From the NCBI RefSeq assembly GCF_000143415.4, contig NW_003314264.1, forward strand, positions 275,123 through 339,122: a DNA stretch of 64,000 bases. The letters are read 5' to 3'. The position numbers were made by a program, and so were the translations under genes. Shown one piece after another: positions 32,480-43,524 of this stretch. The notes under the pieces were generated by a model. It was not told the origin of the DNA, did not search any database, and saw only the letters and a list, made by a program, of their open reading frames with translations. Positions within the stretch are counted from its first letter, which is position 1, and every line of letters starts with the position of its first letter. The DNA is from Selaginella moellendorffii. Taxonomy: Eukaryota; Streptophyta; Lycopodiopsida; Selaginellales; Selaginellaceae.

Positions 32480-35400
32480 ATGGCGGGATGGTTCAAGGGG
32501 ACGGTCAAGGCTGTGCCATCCGGGGATTCTCTGGTGATCATGGGAACCGCCAAGGAAGGAATCCCGCCAGAAAAGTCCATCACGCTTTCCTCGCTCATGG
32601 CTCCAAGGCTGGTGAGTGCAAATTCTGGTTTTGCAGGCAGTGATCCGGTCTCATGCCTTTTGCTGGCTTGGCAGGCCCGAAGGGACACCAGCGATGAGCC
32701 TTTCGCATGGGACAGCCGGGAGTTTCTCAGGAACAAATGCATCGGGAAGGTTTGTGTTCATGCTCGCCACTCCCTACCACTTCTCTCACGCTCGTGGTCG
32801 TGGCCATCTAGGAGGTGACTTTTAAGGTGGACTATGCCGTTGCAAACCTCAACAACAGAGAATTTGGCTCTGTGTTTATGGATGACGCCAACGTCGCGCT
32901 TGCCGTTGCCAGCGCTGGATGGGCCAAGGTACAGGTGATGCAAACCTTTGCTTAGATCTGCCATCGTTCCTGCAGGTCCGACAAGGTGCAGAGAAGAGTC
33001 CTTTTATCGAGGAACTCCTCAAGGCTGAAGAACAAGCACGGCAGCAGGGCCTTGGAATATGGAACAAGGTACGAAATGGAGGAGGTTGCGCCCCACCCTG
33101 ACTATAAGCTTGTCACCTGTGTTGCAGGAAGCTGGCGAGCGATCCATACGCTCAATCCCCCCATCTGCAATCGGTGACACGTCCACCTTTGATGCCCGTG
33201 CTCTCCTTGAGTCCAGCAAGGGGAAGCCTCTTCGGGCATTTGTGGAGCAAGTGAGGGACGGGAGCTCATTCCGGGTCTATTTACTCCCAAGCTTTCAGTT
33301 TGTACAGGTGCATCTAGCTGGAGTTCAGGTATGCACCAATCCTTTCCTTCTTCCTTTTTTTTTTCTTAGCAGTCGCTCTCAGGCTCCGTCAATGGGAAGA
33401 CGGGTGGCTCCGGCCAGTGCGGGAGGTGGCGGAGATGCCAAAGACGCGGAAAACGGAGAGGCAGGAGAGGGAGCAGCGGCACCAACGACACTTACCACTG
33501 CTCAGAAGCTGGCAGCGTCCACCAACCTGGAAGCTCCCGAGGAATGGGCAAGAGAGGCAAAGCACTTCACGGAGTGCAGGATCTTGCATAGAGAAGTATG
33601 CTCTCTTCTTCAACTTGATTCATCCCCTGATTAATCCTTGTGTGGCAGGTTATAATCGTCTTGGAAGGGACGGACAAGTTCAACACCTTGTTTGGGTCTG
33701 TCAAATACAAAGAGACTGTAGACCTTGCCTTGGAACTCTTGCAACAGGTAGACTCCTGCTCCACTCTTGAGTCCTTGACCATTGCGAGGATTGCAGGGCC
33801 TGGCTAAGTACGCCGAATGGAGTGCCAACATGCTGGAAGAAGACGAGAAGCGCCGCCTCAAAGCTGCTGAACTGCAAGCCAAGAAGGACAGGCTCCGGCT
33901 GTTTGCTGGATTCGTCCCGCAGATCAATACCAAGGCCATCAAGAACGATGTCTTCACTGGACAGGTACCTTGTTGTTGCTCTTGGTGTTTTTGAGCTAAA
34001 CTCGCGCGCTCCCAGGTGATAGAGGTGACGAGCGCCGACTGCATCGTTGTCGCCGATGACGCGATCCCGCTGGGAAGACCGAATTGGGACCGTCGTGTTA
34101 ATCTGTCGAGTATTCAGGCACCCAAGAGAACTGATGCGGAAGCGCGCTTCAGGGAGGCCAAGGAGTTCCTCCGCTCCCGCCTTATCGGGCAGCAGGTTGG
34201 TTTGGCGCGCTCTTTTGTTTGTTTCTCTCTCAACCCGCTGCTTGCATGGTTCAGGTGCGTGTGTTTATGGAGTACTCCCGGACCATTACCACCGATTCCG
34301 AGGCCGGAGGGACCCGGCTTCTTGAGTTTGGTTCCGTGTTCTTGTCGTCGGCTCCCCAGGGCGCCGAGGTGTTTGAGCCGCCGCTGCCCGGGCAACCCGA
34401 GGGCTTTAACGTGGCAGAGCTGGTGCTGGCCAATGGACACGCTCAGGTTGTGCGGCACAGAGATTTTGATGATCGCTCGCATTATTACGACAACTTAGTC
34501 GCTGCCGAGAGAAAATCTCAGAAGCCCGGGAAGAAAGGAACGCCTCCCAGTGCGCCAGCCCATATCAACGATTTGACTATGGTTCCGACTCAGGTATGGT
34601 CAAAACCCTGTATAGTGTTCGGCCTTAACGCTCCGTCTTTCTGCAGACAAGCAAAGCCAAGCAGACGTTACAGGCCAAGCAGGCCTTGCTTGCGAGCAAG
34701 GCCAGGCAGTTCTTGCCATTCCTCCAGAGAGCAAGGCGGCTGTCTGCAGTTGTGGACTTCGTACTGAGTGGTCATCGGTACAAGCTGTTTGTTCCCAAAG
34801 AGACATGCTTGATATTCTTTTCACTCTCGGGAGTGAGGTGTCCTGGGAAAGGCGAGCCTTATTCAGACGAAGCGCTCGCTTTCATGCGGCGACGGGTGTC
34901 ACAGCGCGACGTTGAGGTGCGTACGTGGTGCTCTTTGTCCGCCTTAATGTTTTAGCTTTCGCCAGATTGAAGTAGAGACAGCGGATAGAACTGGAACTTT
35001 CCTTGGTAGCCTTTACGAGGGGAAAGTAAACGTCGGTATCGGTCTCTTGGAAGCAGGGCTGGCTAAGCTGCAGCCAGGTTTCGCGGAGAGGATCACGGAT
35101 GGCCATCTCCTCATGCAGGCCGAAGAGCATGCGAGAACGCAACGTCTCAAGGTTTGTGGCATGAACAAGCTCAAAAGTTGGTCTGACTAGGTTCTGTAGA
35201 TCTGGGAGAATGTTAGCGACGATGGAGAATCCGAGAAGCAATCGACGGACAAGCCTTCCAAGCAAGAAGTCTTGCAGGTAACTCTTGTTGTTTTCGACGT
35301 AACAATAAACTTCTCTAGTTTCAGGTGCAAGTTACGCAAGTGCTGGCTGGCGGATCATTTTATGTGCAAGAAGTGAGCGATACCCGGGCGTCCAGCATTC

Positions 35401-36189
35401 AGCAGCAACTTGAATCGTTGAGCCTTTCTGAAAAGGCAGCCCCCGCGGGTTTTACTCCGGAAAGGGGACAGCTAGTACTGGCTAACTATGACGGTGCTTG
35501 GTATCGTGGCCTGGTGAGTCCACTTTTGTGTGGTTTCTTGGCATATAATCAGAGCTGAGCTGATTATAACGGCTTGTGTTTCAGGTTGTGAACGCTCCAA
35601 AGGCTGGCAAGGGTGAATACGAGGTGTTTTATATCGACTATGGAAACCAGGAAGTGGTTCCTTTGTCTCAACTGAGGCCCATTGACCCCTCGGTGGCTGG
35701 GACGCCAGGCCTGGCGCAGTGGTGCAGCCTTGCCCACGTCAGAGTACCCGGTGAAGGAGAGGAATTTTGCGAAGAGGCGGCCGAGTTTATCTGCACAAGC
35801 AAGACGATGATGGCCAAGGTGGAGGGACGGGACGCGTCCGGCGGCAAGGTCAAAGGCCAGGGAAGTGGGACGCGGCTCATTGTGACGCTAGTGGACGTTG
35901 ACACGAGCATGAGCGTGAATGCGGGGCTTTTGGAGGTGAGTGGACTCAGGTCCATTGACAAGAGGCATTGTTCTGATTGATTTGTGCTTGTGGTGGACAG
36001 GCTGGGCTTGCGAGGGTGGATAAGGCTGGCAAGTGGGACAGCAAGGAGAAGAGGGCCGCCTTGGAGGTGTTGGCGGAGCACCAAGAGAAAGCTCGCAAGG
36101 CGAGATTGAACATCTGGCAGTATGGTGATGTGGATGGAAGCGACGACGAAGATAAGGGACCGGGAGCACGTAGAGGAGGACGCAAGTAA
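32480..36189 (+). CDS. TSN: Tudor-SN (TSN) RNA-binding nuclease-like protein
   Basis: About 15 exons with introns near 50-60 nt. The protein begins [20 protein letters not shown] and contains four staphylococcal-nuclease-like repeats (for example [34 protein letters not shown]). A Tudor domain follows ([18 protein letters not shown], then [20 protein letters not shown]), then a partial fifth SN fold. The basic C-terminus ends [11 protein letters not shown] proteins act in stress granules and stabilise stress and secretory mRNAs in plants. All domains are present, and the Tudor aromatic-cage residues (Tyr/Trp/Tyr) look intact. The length, near 950 residues, is normal for the family. Confidence 0.92.
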
Positions 36190-38399
36190 GTCCACCCTCG
36201 AGGATTTGAGAGTCATTTTTGTAGATTGCATTGATTGATTGATTGATTGATATGGAAATTGCCATGTAGCAAGATTTCTATCCACAAGCCTCGCAGAGAG
36301 CCAAGCAGCACAGTTATCTCTGCAGCTTGCATTACAAGCATCAGAGGTCGTTTCTCGGCTGAAATCATTCACGTTGATCAGAGTCTCTCCCTCACATGAA
36401 AGAAACATCTCGCAAGCAATGTCTATAACCGATCCATTCTACCTGATACTAGCATCCAGCCTCTTGATTCGCGCAAGGAATGGACAATCCGCCTTGATAG
36501 TTTTAATCAAAACACCCAGTTTGTCAGAACATTAAACCTGTCCCTGTCCCTGCCTTCAGTGGACGATCCACCTTGAGGCACTCGGTTTGTTGCTAAGAGC
36601 ACCAAGTTGTTCCTAACGATAACAAGAAAACAAACAGATTTGAAAAACTTGTTTGAAAACCATAACTAAAGCTTGTACATACTCACAAAACCCCCTTCGT
36701 TGCAGCAGAGATTCGCAGATTCAGACAGTGAAGAGAGTTACTCAATTGTGGGAAGAGCATTGCAACAGCCTCATCATCAATAAATTTGCACCCAAAAAAA
36801 AGATGGAACGCAATAAACCTGGGAATATATAGAAATCCTTGGTCATGGAGAAAAATATGAATGGAAAAGGTGCATGGAACTAGCTAGACTCAAAACCTAG
36901 AGTTTGTTGCATCCTTCTGATTCCTTTGTCTTGCACATAATATAGACCATTCAAACTGTTTTAGGGCTTATGTGGAAATATAAATTGGTTTGTTTGATTG
37001 AGTTTAAATCAGGTGGTACTGTACAGGGACCCTGTCCGAAGGCAAACTTTCTCAAGTTTCGGAAGAGCAGATGGAATTTTACAAACAGCCCTCTTTCTAG
37101 CTGCAAAAGAACAACAAATGCGTTTCTTCAATACACATAAAACCAAGGAAAATGGAAGTATACCTTTTCAAGAACCTTGAGATTGGAGCATGTTTTACAG
37201 ATTGCTTGCCATGTCCCACTAAACGTAGACTCCGCATGGAGGGCTTGGTGCTATTATCTTTGATCAACTTCCAAGGTGTGGAGCTATGATATGCAACACT
37301 CCAGGAGAGAAACAGAGCTTGAGAGACGTGAGAGAAGTTGGCATTGGGCTGTAGAAGCTGCTCGATTATCAACAGATGGGATGCCACAACACAAAGATCC
37401 GAGAGGTTTGAGTAGCTTTTGAAGATATCATTGACATGCTCCTAACCCAAGTCATTGCTCGTGGTGAGGGGCTTTTAAGCGCGACTCCAAAGTCACTGCT
37501 AAGTCACACTCACACCCAAAAGCTCCAGTGTGTGAAGAAGAGGACATTGAGAAGGCACGGCAAGGAGAAAACTAGACAAATCCTGATAATCTCTAGGCTG
37601 TGGAGAGGAGCTCGATGAGATCTGAGCATCGAAAATCGTGGCTGAGAGGTGGCAAAGATGAGGAATGGTGGAGACAGTAGAGACGATCTTCTCTGCGTTC
37701 TGGATAAGATAATAGGCAAGGAGATAGAGAAAAAGCGCGAGAAGAACCACATACCGCGGAAAAGTAATGCTTGTGACGGTCGATGGGTGCTTGCGAGCTG
37801 GTTTGATGACGTCTTTTGGTTTCAGCCAGACCTGATCATCCAGCCACCGAGAGAAGTCACTGAAAGTATCGAGAAGAATGATCAGCTCTAATTACATTCT
37901 TTACTTACATGAGATTGGCACAAGCGCTTCCCACAAACGCAGCCCCGGTGAGGAGCTCCCTCGTTGGAATGCAATCGAAAATGTGGTCGTCATCAAGGTC
38001 GCCCGTGGTGGCATCGTCCTCACCATCACCGTCACCCGGAGCTTCCCCATTTTGCTATTTATAAACCAGGTTAACGAAGGGCAAAAAAGTGTCCAGGGGG
38101 CAATGTGGATCTTGCCCATTCATGAGGCGATGGGGAGGAGGAGCTGCCATCCAGAAAGATTTGCAGGTATGGAAATGTATAGAAAGTGCAGTGGCACGGC
38201 AGATGCCTTGGATGGAAGATCACAATGTTTTCTCTTGCAACTGGCATTTACCCAGAACAGGCAGTTGTGACATCTAGCAAATGCTCAACGATGGCAAGCA
38301 TCTTATTGCATTATATTGATGGTATTTATTAAATTAAATCTGACTAAAATCCATGTGCTAGTTGTCACTACTCTCTAACCCAATAGCAATGTTGGTGAA
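36190..38399. other. Intergenic DNA, no gene supported
   Basis: Downstream of Tudor-SN. It holds a short TTGA microsatellite (36231-36251) and several open frames of 60-130 codons that overlap on both strands without conserved motifs. A degenerate gene around 37640-38270 is possible but I cannot support one. Confidence 0.4.
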
Positions 38400-38848
38400 G
38401 ATTGGACTTAATGGGGATCAAATAAGGGATATTAGGTTTTTTATGTCTTATAATATTTTAAAAATGTTAAAGAGTGGTTATAAAGTGATCACTCATAGAT
38501 GAATGGTTTAGTTTTAAAGAGATGGGATCATGGTATATGTGGTATTGGAATACCAATAAAATAGTGAAAATGGACATGGCCTTAGTAAAAGAAATTAAAA
38601 TATTAGTGGTACTTTTGAGTTTTTGATATAGGACTTAGACAAAATACTTAGGTGCAAAGTCATTATAGCTTTGAGTTCATTTCTAGGGACTTATCTAATA
38701 CCTCAAGTTGGGATGAAGATCTTTAGAGATTGTGAATGAGATTTTTCTAAGTGGTTAAAGATGATTAAATTATTATAAAGTAAAGTGGAAAATTTAATTA
38801 TTTAAAACTTAGTATTAAAGTTATTCTTTAGTGTAACTTTTATTAGTG
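38400..38848 (+). repeat. Heavily decayed LTR end of the LARD family
   Basis: Aligns in order with the last ~400 bp of the intact LTR (about 44985-45342) plus the primer-binding region. Paired landmarks include TGGTATTGGAATACCA against TGGTATTGGACTACCA, GACATGGCCTTAG against GGCATGGCCTTAG, and GTGGAAAATTTAATT against ATGGAAAATTTAGTC. Most differences are C to T or G to A, as expected from deamination of methylated DNA. Confidence 0.7.
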
Positions 38849-39045
38849 TGTACATAACTAAAGGGAATGATTCAAAAGATGATCTATAAAAGTTCAAATA
38901 TAAAGGGAAAAGGCTTATAAATAGGAGTGCACCCTCTTTTTTTCAATCGGTTAAAGGTTTTGGGATACTTAGATTAAACATTCTTGGGTTTAAATACTAT
39001 TAAGCTTAGTGATTTTTTGGGAAGTCTAAATTCAAAAGTTTATAT
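38849..39045 (+). repeat. 5S-derived Cassandra-like unit, decayed
   Basis: Homologous to the solo LTR at 1925-2118 over its whole length (AGTTCAAATATAAAGGG near the start, AATCGGTTAAAGG before the 5S part, TTGGGAAGTC at the end). It sits just inside the decayed LARD copy, after the primer-binding site. The 5S block is strongly eroded. Confidence 0.55.
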
Positions 39046-39146
39046 TTAGTCTTAAATAGGTCTTAGGTCTAATTATGTTAGTTGAATAAGAGAATCATAC
39101 CATATATTGAAATAGACATTTGGTAAGTTTAGTTTGATTAGTAGAT

Positions 39147-39344
39147 TGTAAGTAACCAAGATAATTCATATAAGTTCAAATATAAAAGAAAAGGCTTATG
39201 AACAAATTTGCATCCCTTTTTCTAATCGGTTAAGGGCCTTAGGATATTTGGGGTTAAAGCATTTTTGGGTTTGAATAACACTGTAAACAACCAAAAAGAA
39301 CGATCTAGGTTAGATAACCTTTTGGGCAAATTCAAGAGCTTACA
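39147..39344 (+). repeat. 5S-derived Cassandra-like unit with disrupted 5S block
   Basis: Starts TGTAAGTAACCAAG and ends GAGCTTACA, like the 194-bp unit. The A-box side remains (GTTAAAGCATTTTTGGGTTTG) but the C-box side is replaced by unrelated bases and is no longer a Pol III promoter by eye. Flanks TAGAT/TAGTA only partly match. Confidence 0.6.
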
Positions 39345-39779
39345 TAGTAGTTAACTATATCACTACTTGATATTGACATCTGAAAGAAGAGGGTAGGATA
39401 AAGATGATACTCATGAATTTGAAATTGGAGTTGATGACCGTGGATGGTTGTAAATCATAAATTTCTCCTTTCGAATTTGTTACCTTACCTCATCTATACA
39501 ACCACCATTGTTTTAATTTTAATTAAATTCCCTTACCAAAGTTCCTGCCTATAGTATTAACTCCTACTTAATTCTACTTAGTTTCAACTACTCACTATAT
39601 AAGCAACAAAATGTTAGTTATCCATCCACAGGTTCCCAAATTCTCTCCTAATCCCCCTCCCCAAACTAGATTGGATTTAAAGTTCAATTATATTCCCGTA
39701 GGTATAAGTAGCTAAGCACACTAGACCTCTAGGTTCCTAATCTCCCTTGGTACAACAAGGCTTGATTATGAGACCTTCT

Positions 39780-40229
39780 AAATACTAAGTTTTGGGTGCA
39801 TCTTTTGCTTTGAAACCCCGAGGGGAAACATCATGACCTAACGGCTTGGTACCTTAACCCTAGTCCCAACCTCAAATCAATTTAGAAGCACCATTAGAGA
39901 GTTCCTTCAAGATTGGGTTTTGGACCTCATTACCCCTATTGTACTTTTGGAACCCCCTGCAGCCCCCCACAACCTGTATTAGTTTTGGATTTGGTCTCAG
40001 CATTGCCTTCAACTTGATTTCGGACTCAATCTCAAATTCAATCTGGGAGTCGGTTTTGGACACAATTTCGGACTTAGTCTTATCAAATGAACTCTTTATC
40101 ATTTCGATCTTGATTTCAATGATCCTTTAGCCTATAACATTTATAGAAGAAATTTGATGCCCATATTGTACATTTCTATTTAATCCTTTAACTTGTTGAC
40201 CATGTTTCTGTGAGACATAAAATCCCTAG
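39780..40229 (-). repeat. Decayed minus-strand LTR of the LARD family
   Basis: Retains a TGTACTTTTGGAACCCCCTG block followed by an eroded GGACTCAATCTC-type minisatellite (40020-40085), in the order seen in the intact minus LTRs. At 40209-40229 the LTR-terminal sequence TGTGAGACATAAAATCCCTA appears on the plus strand, directly abutting the intact array at 40230. Confidence 0.55.
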
Positions 40230-41960
40230 TGTAAGCGACTAATTTTTCCATTCTACTTTAATCACTTAACCACACCTCCGACCACTTGGAGGAGTCTCAT
40301 TCACAACCTCCATAAGTCCAATTCAGGACTTGGGACTTGCTAGCCCCGAGAATGGCATCCATGCCACTCAACATTTGCACTTGGTCCAAGTGCTCCACGT
40401 GTCTGATCCCATGACCGACACTCAAAGGTACCACCGACATGGCATCTTGTTACGCTAAGGCCATGCCCAATCACCTTTGCCACACTGGTAGTCCAATACC
40501 ACATGCATCCCAGTCTTTGGCTCTCCAAGACTAGGCAAACCATTCGTGAGTGGTCATCTCAGATCCACTCCTTAGCATCCTTAGGATGCCCACCGACAAG
40601 GGGAATAGCCTTCCCCAATATCCCTCTGTCAGCCCCCACTAAGTCCCTTTCTGCCCCTGGCCGTGTTTGCCAACACTACCATTGGTTCGAGGCCCACAGG
40701 CCTGACCACTAAGTCCCACGGTCCTCTGGGACTTCCTCACCACACGACTGTGTCCTTGGTCACTACCCCAGAGGACTACTCCTCTTCCTTTCCACAGTCT
40801 GGGCCTTTGGGACAACATTTCGGAACACCGTGGCCTTACGCGAGCCACCTGGGTACTCTCCCCGCCTTTCACCTTTAGGTGCTCTAGCCATGGGCTTAGA
40901 GCGAGGTTCCGTTGAGCCACACCTAGTATCCAAGTAGGTAGTGCCACCCACACTTGGACTGGGAGCATCGGCCAGTTGATCTCCCGGGGGAACTAGAGCC
41001 GGCTCTTGAACACTTCACCAAGCTACCCTGCTTGTCGGTCCATGTTCACTCTAGTCTTGGACTTCCCAGTGGTCAGCTCATCACCCAACACTGGGTCTGG
41101 CCTTCCTGGGCCAAACTGGCCTTTCCTGGCCAAACTGGCTCCACTGCAGTCCTCTCCCTTACTATACTTTTGGAGCTCACCAAACCCCCCAGGGTCTGGG
41201 AGACAAACGCTTTGGGCTTTCACCCTCTTAGACTCGAACTCGGACTCGGACTCAGACTCGGACTCGGACTCGGACTCGGCCTCCGCCTCGGTCTCGGTCC
41301 CGGTCTCGGTCTCGGTCTTGGTCCCGATCTCGGTCTCGACCTCGGACTTCATCTCGGGTCCTTCTCAGACTCCATCTCGGGTCCATCTCGGACTCCATCT
41401 CGGATCCTTCTCAGTATCCATCTCGGGTCCATCTCGGGTCCATCTCGGACTCCATCTCAGAGTCCGTCTCGGTCCATCTCGGGCTCCATCTCGGGTCCAT
41501 CTCGGACTCCATCTCGGGTCCATCTCAGACTCCATCTCGGATTCCGTCTCGGTCCATCTCGGACTCCATCTCGGACTCCGTCTCGGTCCATCTCGGACTC
41601 CATGTCGGACTCTACTTCGGACTCCATCTCGGACTCCATCTCGGACTCCACCTCGGACTCCATCTCGGACTCTGTCTTGGTCCATCTCGGACTCCATCTC
41701 GGACTCCACTTCGGACTCCACCTTGGACACTCCCACGTGTCATGTGTTGGTCCTTTTTGGGTCCCTTTTTGGAGCCTCGCTTATTGCTCGCTTCGTGCTT
41801 GTTCCTCGAGCACTTTGTTGGGAGTTCCACTCCCGCTCTCAACCTTTCAAATCGGCGCTTTTAGTCCAAACGTGTTACGCTCGTTTGGCTTTCGCTTCGG
41901 CCACTACCACGTGGCACCCTTCCGACTCCACTTTGGGGCCTAGGGATTTTGTGTCTCACA
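40230..41960 (-). repeat. LTR (left) of the minus-strand array
   Basis: A 1731-bp LTR. On the plus strand it opens TGTAAGCGACTAATTTTTCC and closes GGGATTTTGTGTCTCACA, the reverse complement of TGTGAG...CTTACA. It holds a hexamer and 12-mer minisatellite (41230-41735). The long ORFs here are products of that repeat. Confidence 0.88.
41230..41735. repeat. LTR minisatellite (GGACTC hexamers and 12-mers)
   Basis: Two zones: roughly 41230-41350 is a 6-bp array (CGGACT, then CGGTCT/CGGTCC variants), and 41350-41735 is an 11-12-bp array (CGGACTCCATCT and CGGGTCCATCT). The period is a multiple of three and contains no stop, so several frames stay open on both strands. Confidence 0.9.
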
Positions 41961-41972
41961 ACTCCACCACCC
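41961..41972 (-). other. Polypurine tract of the minus-strand element
   Basis: Plus-strand ACTCCACCACCC, so GGGTGGTGGAGT on the element's coding strand. It abuts the 3' LTR, where plus-strand DNA synthesis is primed. The same 12-mer recurs at 55634-55645 and 49430-49441. Confidence 0.8.
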
Positions 41973-43519
41973 ATAGACGAAGTTCGATGTCCTCATCGAA
42001 CGGTAAACCATTCTATAAAGTAACACCCACATGTGTTACTATTTCCACCCTTGGCACCTAGCCAATATTTGTCAATGGTTTGACATTGAAGGCCCACCAT
42101 GCCTTCTCCATATTCGTCAATGGTTTGACACCAAAGGCTCACCATGCCTTGCCCATCCTCTAAGGAGGATAGTCTCTCCAACTTAGAGACTCACTTGACC
42201 ACCTGGGGTGGGTTGCTCCTTTTTATTGGTTCAGTTCTCGCTAAACCCGTTAAAGACACCCTCTCTAACTCAATTCCATTACTCATTCTTGAGTAGTCAC
42301 AAATTCCATTGATCTACCTTTGCACTTTGGAACGTTTACTTTTGACTTTTTGAAGTCAATTTCCTAGGTGTCTCTGACACCTTGCCTTGCACATTTTGTG
42401 CAACTCCACTTCCCCTCCTAGGAAGTTCTCTATTCGAGGGCACCCTCATCCTCTTTTTTATTTTTGTGCCACCATTGGCATTACATTCCATTTATCATTA
42501 TTTGTGCTAGGGCTGTCCACGGCCCTATCTTTTGGCTCCTTAGTTGCTCCCTCACTTGGAGCCTTTCTTTTGCCAAATTGGAGCACTTGGGAATCCATCC
42601 TTGGAAGTTCACTTCTTTTTCCGCAATCCGTTAGCATCAAACACATTAGTGTTCCTTGGCTAACTTTGCTACTTGGATTCTTTCCAATGGATTCCACGGC
42701 CCTATCTTGGGCACTTGTTTTTTGCTCCTATCCTTGGATTGTTGCACCAAGCAACATAAGATCATTACCTCCCTCATGGAGGTATTCTTTTGGTTCCATA
42801 GCGAAGGATCTGCTTTGCCCAAACTAGGGTGTTCACCCCTAGTAAGTCTCCCCAACTGTTCTAGGCTCTTTTCCTAGCCCAACCTTGTGACCCACCCATG
42901 GGCCTGTCTCTGGAGACTATTTTCTTGAACTCATAATACCATTGTATTGTAGTAGTTCATTTCCCTTAGGTGTCCTTCCCACTTAGTCACCTTGACCAAG
43001 CCACACCTTTATCAATAGTTCAAATCAACACTTTGAACTAGGAATCATATCCCTTAACCCAAACAAAGACCTTGTCCTTGTTTAGCCACAAGATCACCTA
43101 GTGATCTCATCTTGACCCCTTAATAGGTCTAGCAATAGGAACTAGGTCTTCCAGACCCTTCTAAGTTATTGATTATGACCCCGGGGGCATCCCCCACACT
43201 TGGCGGTGCGCCCAAGCCAGCCCTTCCGGCCAAGGATCCATAGCAACTGAGACTGGGTGTCCCCATCTCATTCACCACGTCCTTGGTGCCCTTTGCACCA
43301 AAGTGTTCAAGTTAGATATGCCGAGCTTTCACTCTAAGCAATCTAACCGTGCATCACGACTCCAAGGCATCCCTCGCTTGGTGGTGTGCCCAAACCAGTC
43401 TCCAAACTAAGAGTCCATGACCACCGAAAAATGAGTGTCCTCATATTCCAAACCATCACCACACCCTAGTGAGTTGGGACTTGAACCCAAGCACTAGAGG
43501 GTTGGAACTCGAACCCAAC

Positions 43520-43524
43520 CTCCG
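43520..43524. other. Target-site duplication (left), CTCCG
   Basis: The five bases before the nested element are CTCCG, the same as the five after it (51284-51288). The second internal copy keeps a single CTCCG at 57193-57197. Confidence 0.92.

Noticed and set aside
36231-36251. TTGA microsatellite
   Set aside because: Only about five units in non-coding DNA; nothing suggests a function.
37640-38280. Overlapping ORFs of 60-130 codons downstream of Tudor-SN
   Set aside because: No conserved motif, no consistent splice chain, both strands equally open; not enough to call a gene or pseudogene.
41006-42061. Open frames of 120-376 codons on both strands in the four LTRs (also 43456-44620, 49379-50561, 54682-55734)
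   Set aside because: They arise from minisatellites with periods divisible by three; several overlapping frames are open at once, composition is trivially repetitive, and the frames shift between LTR copies.
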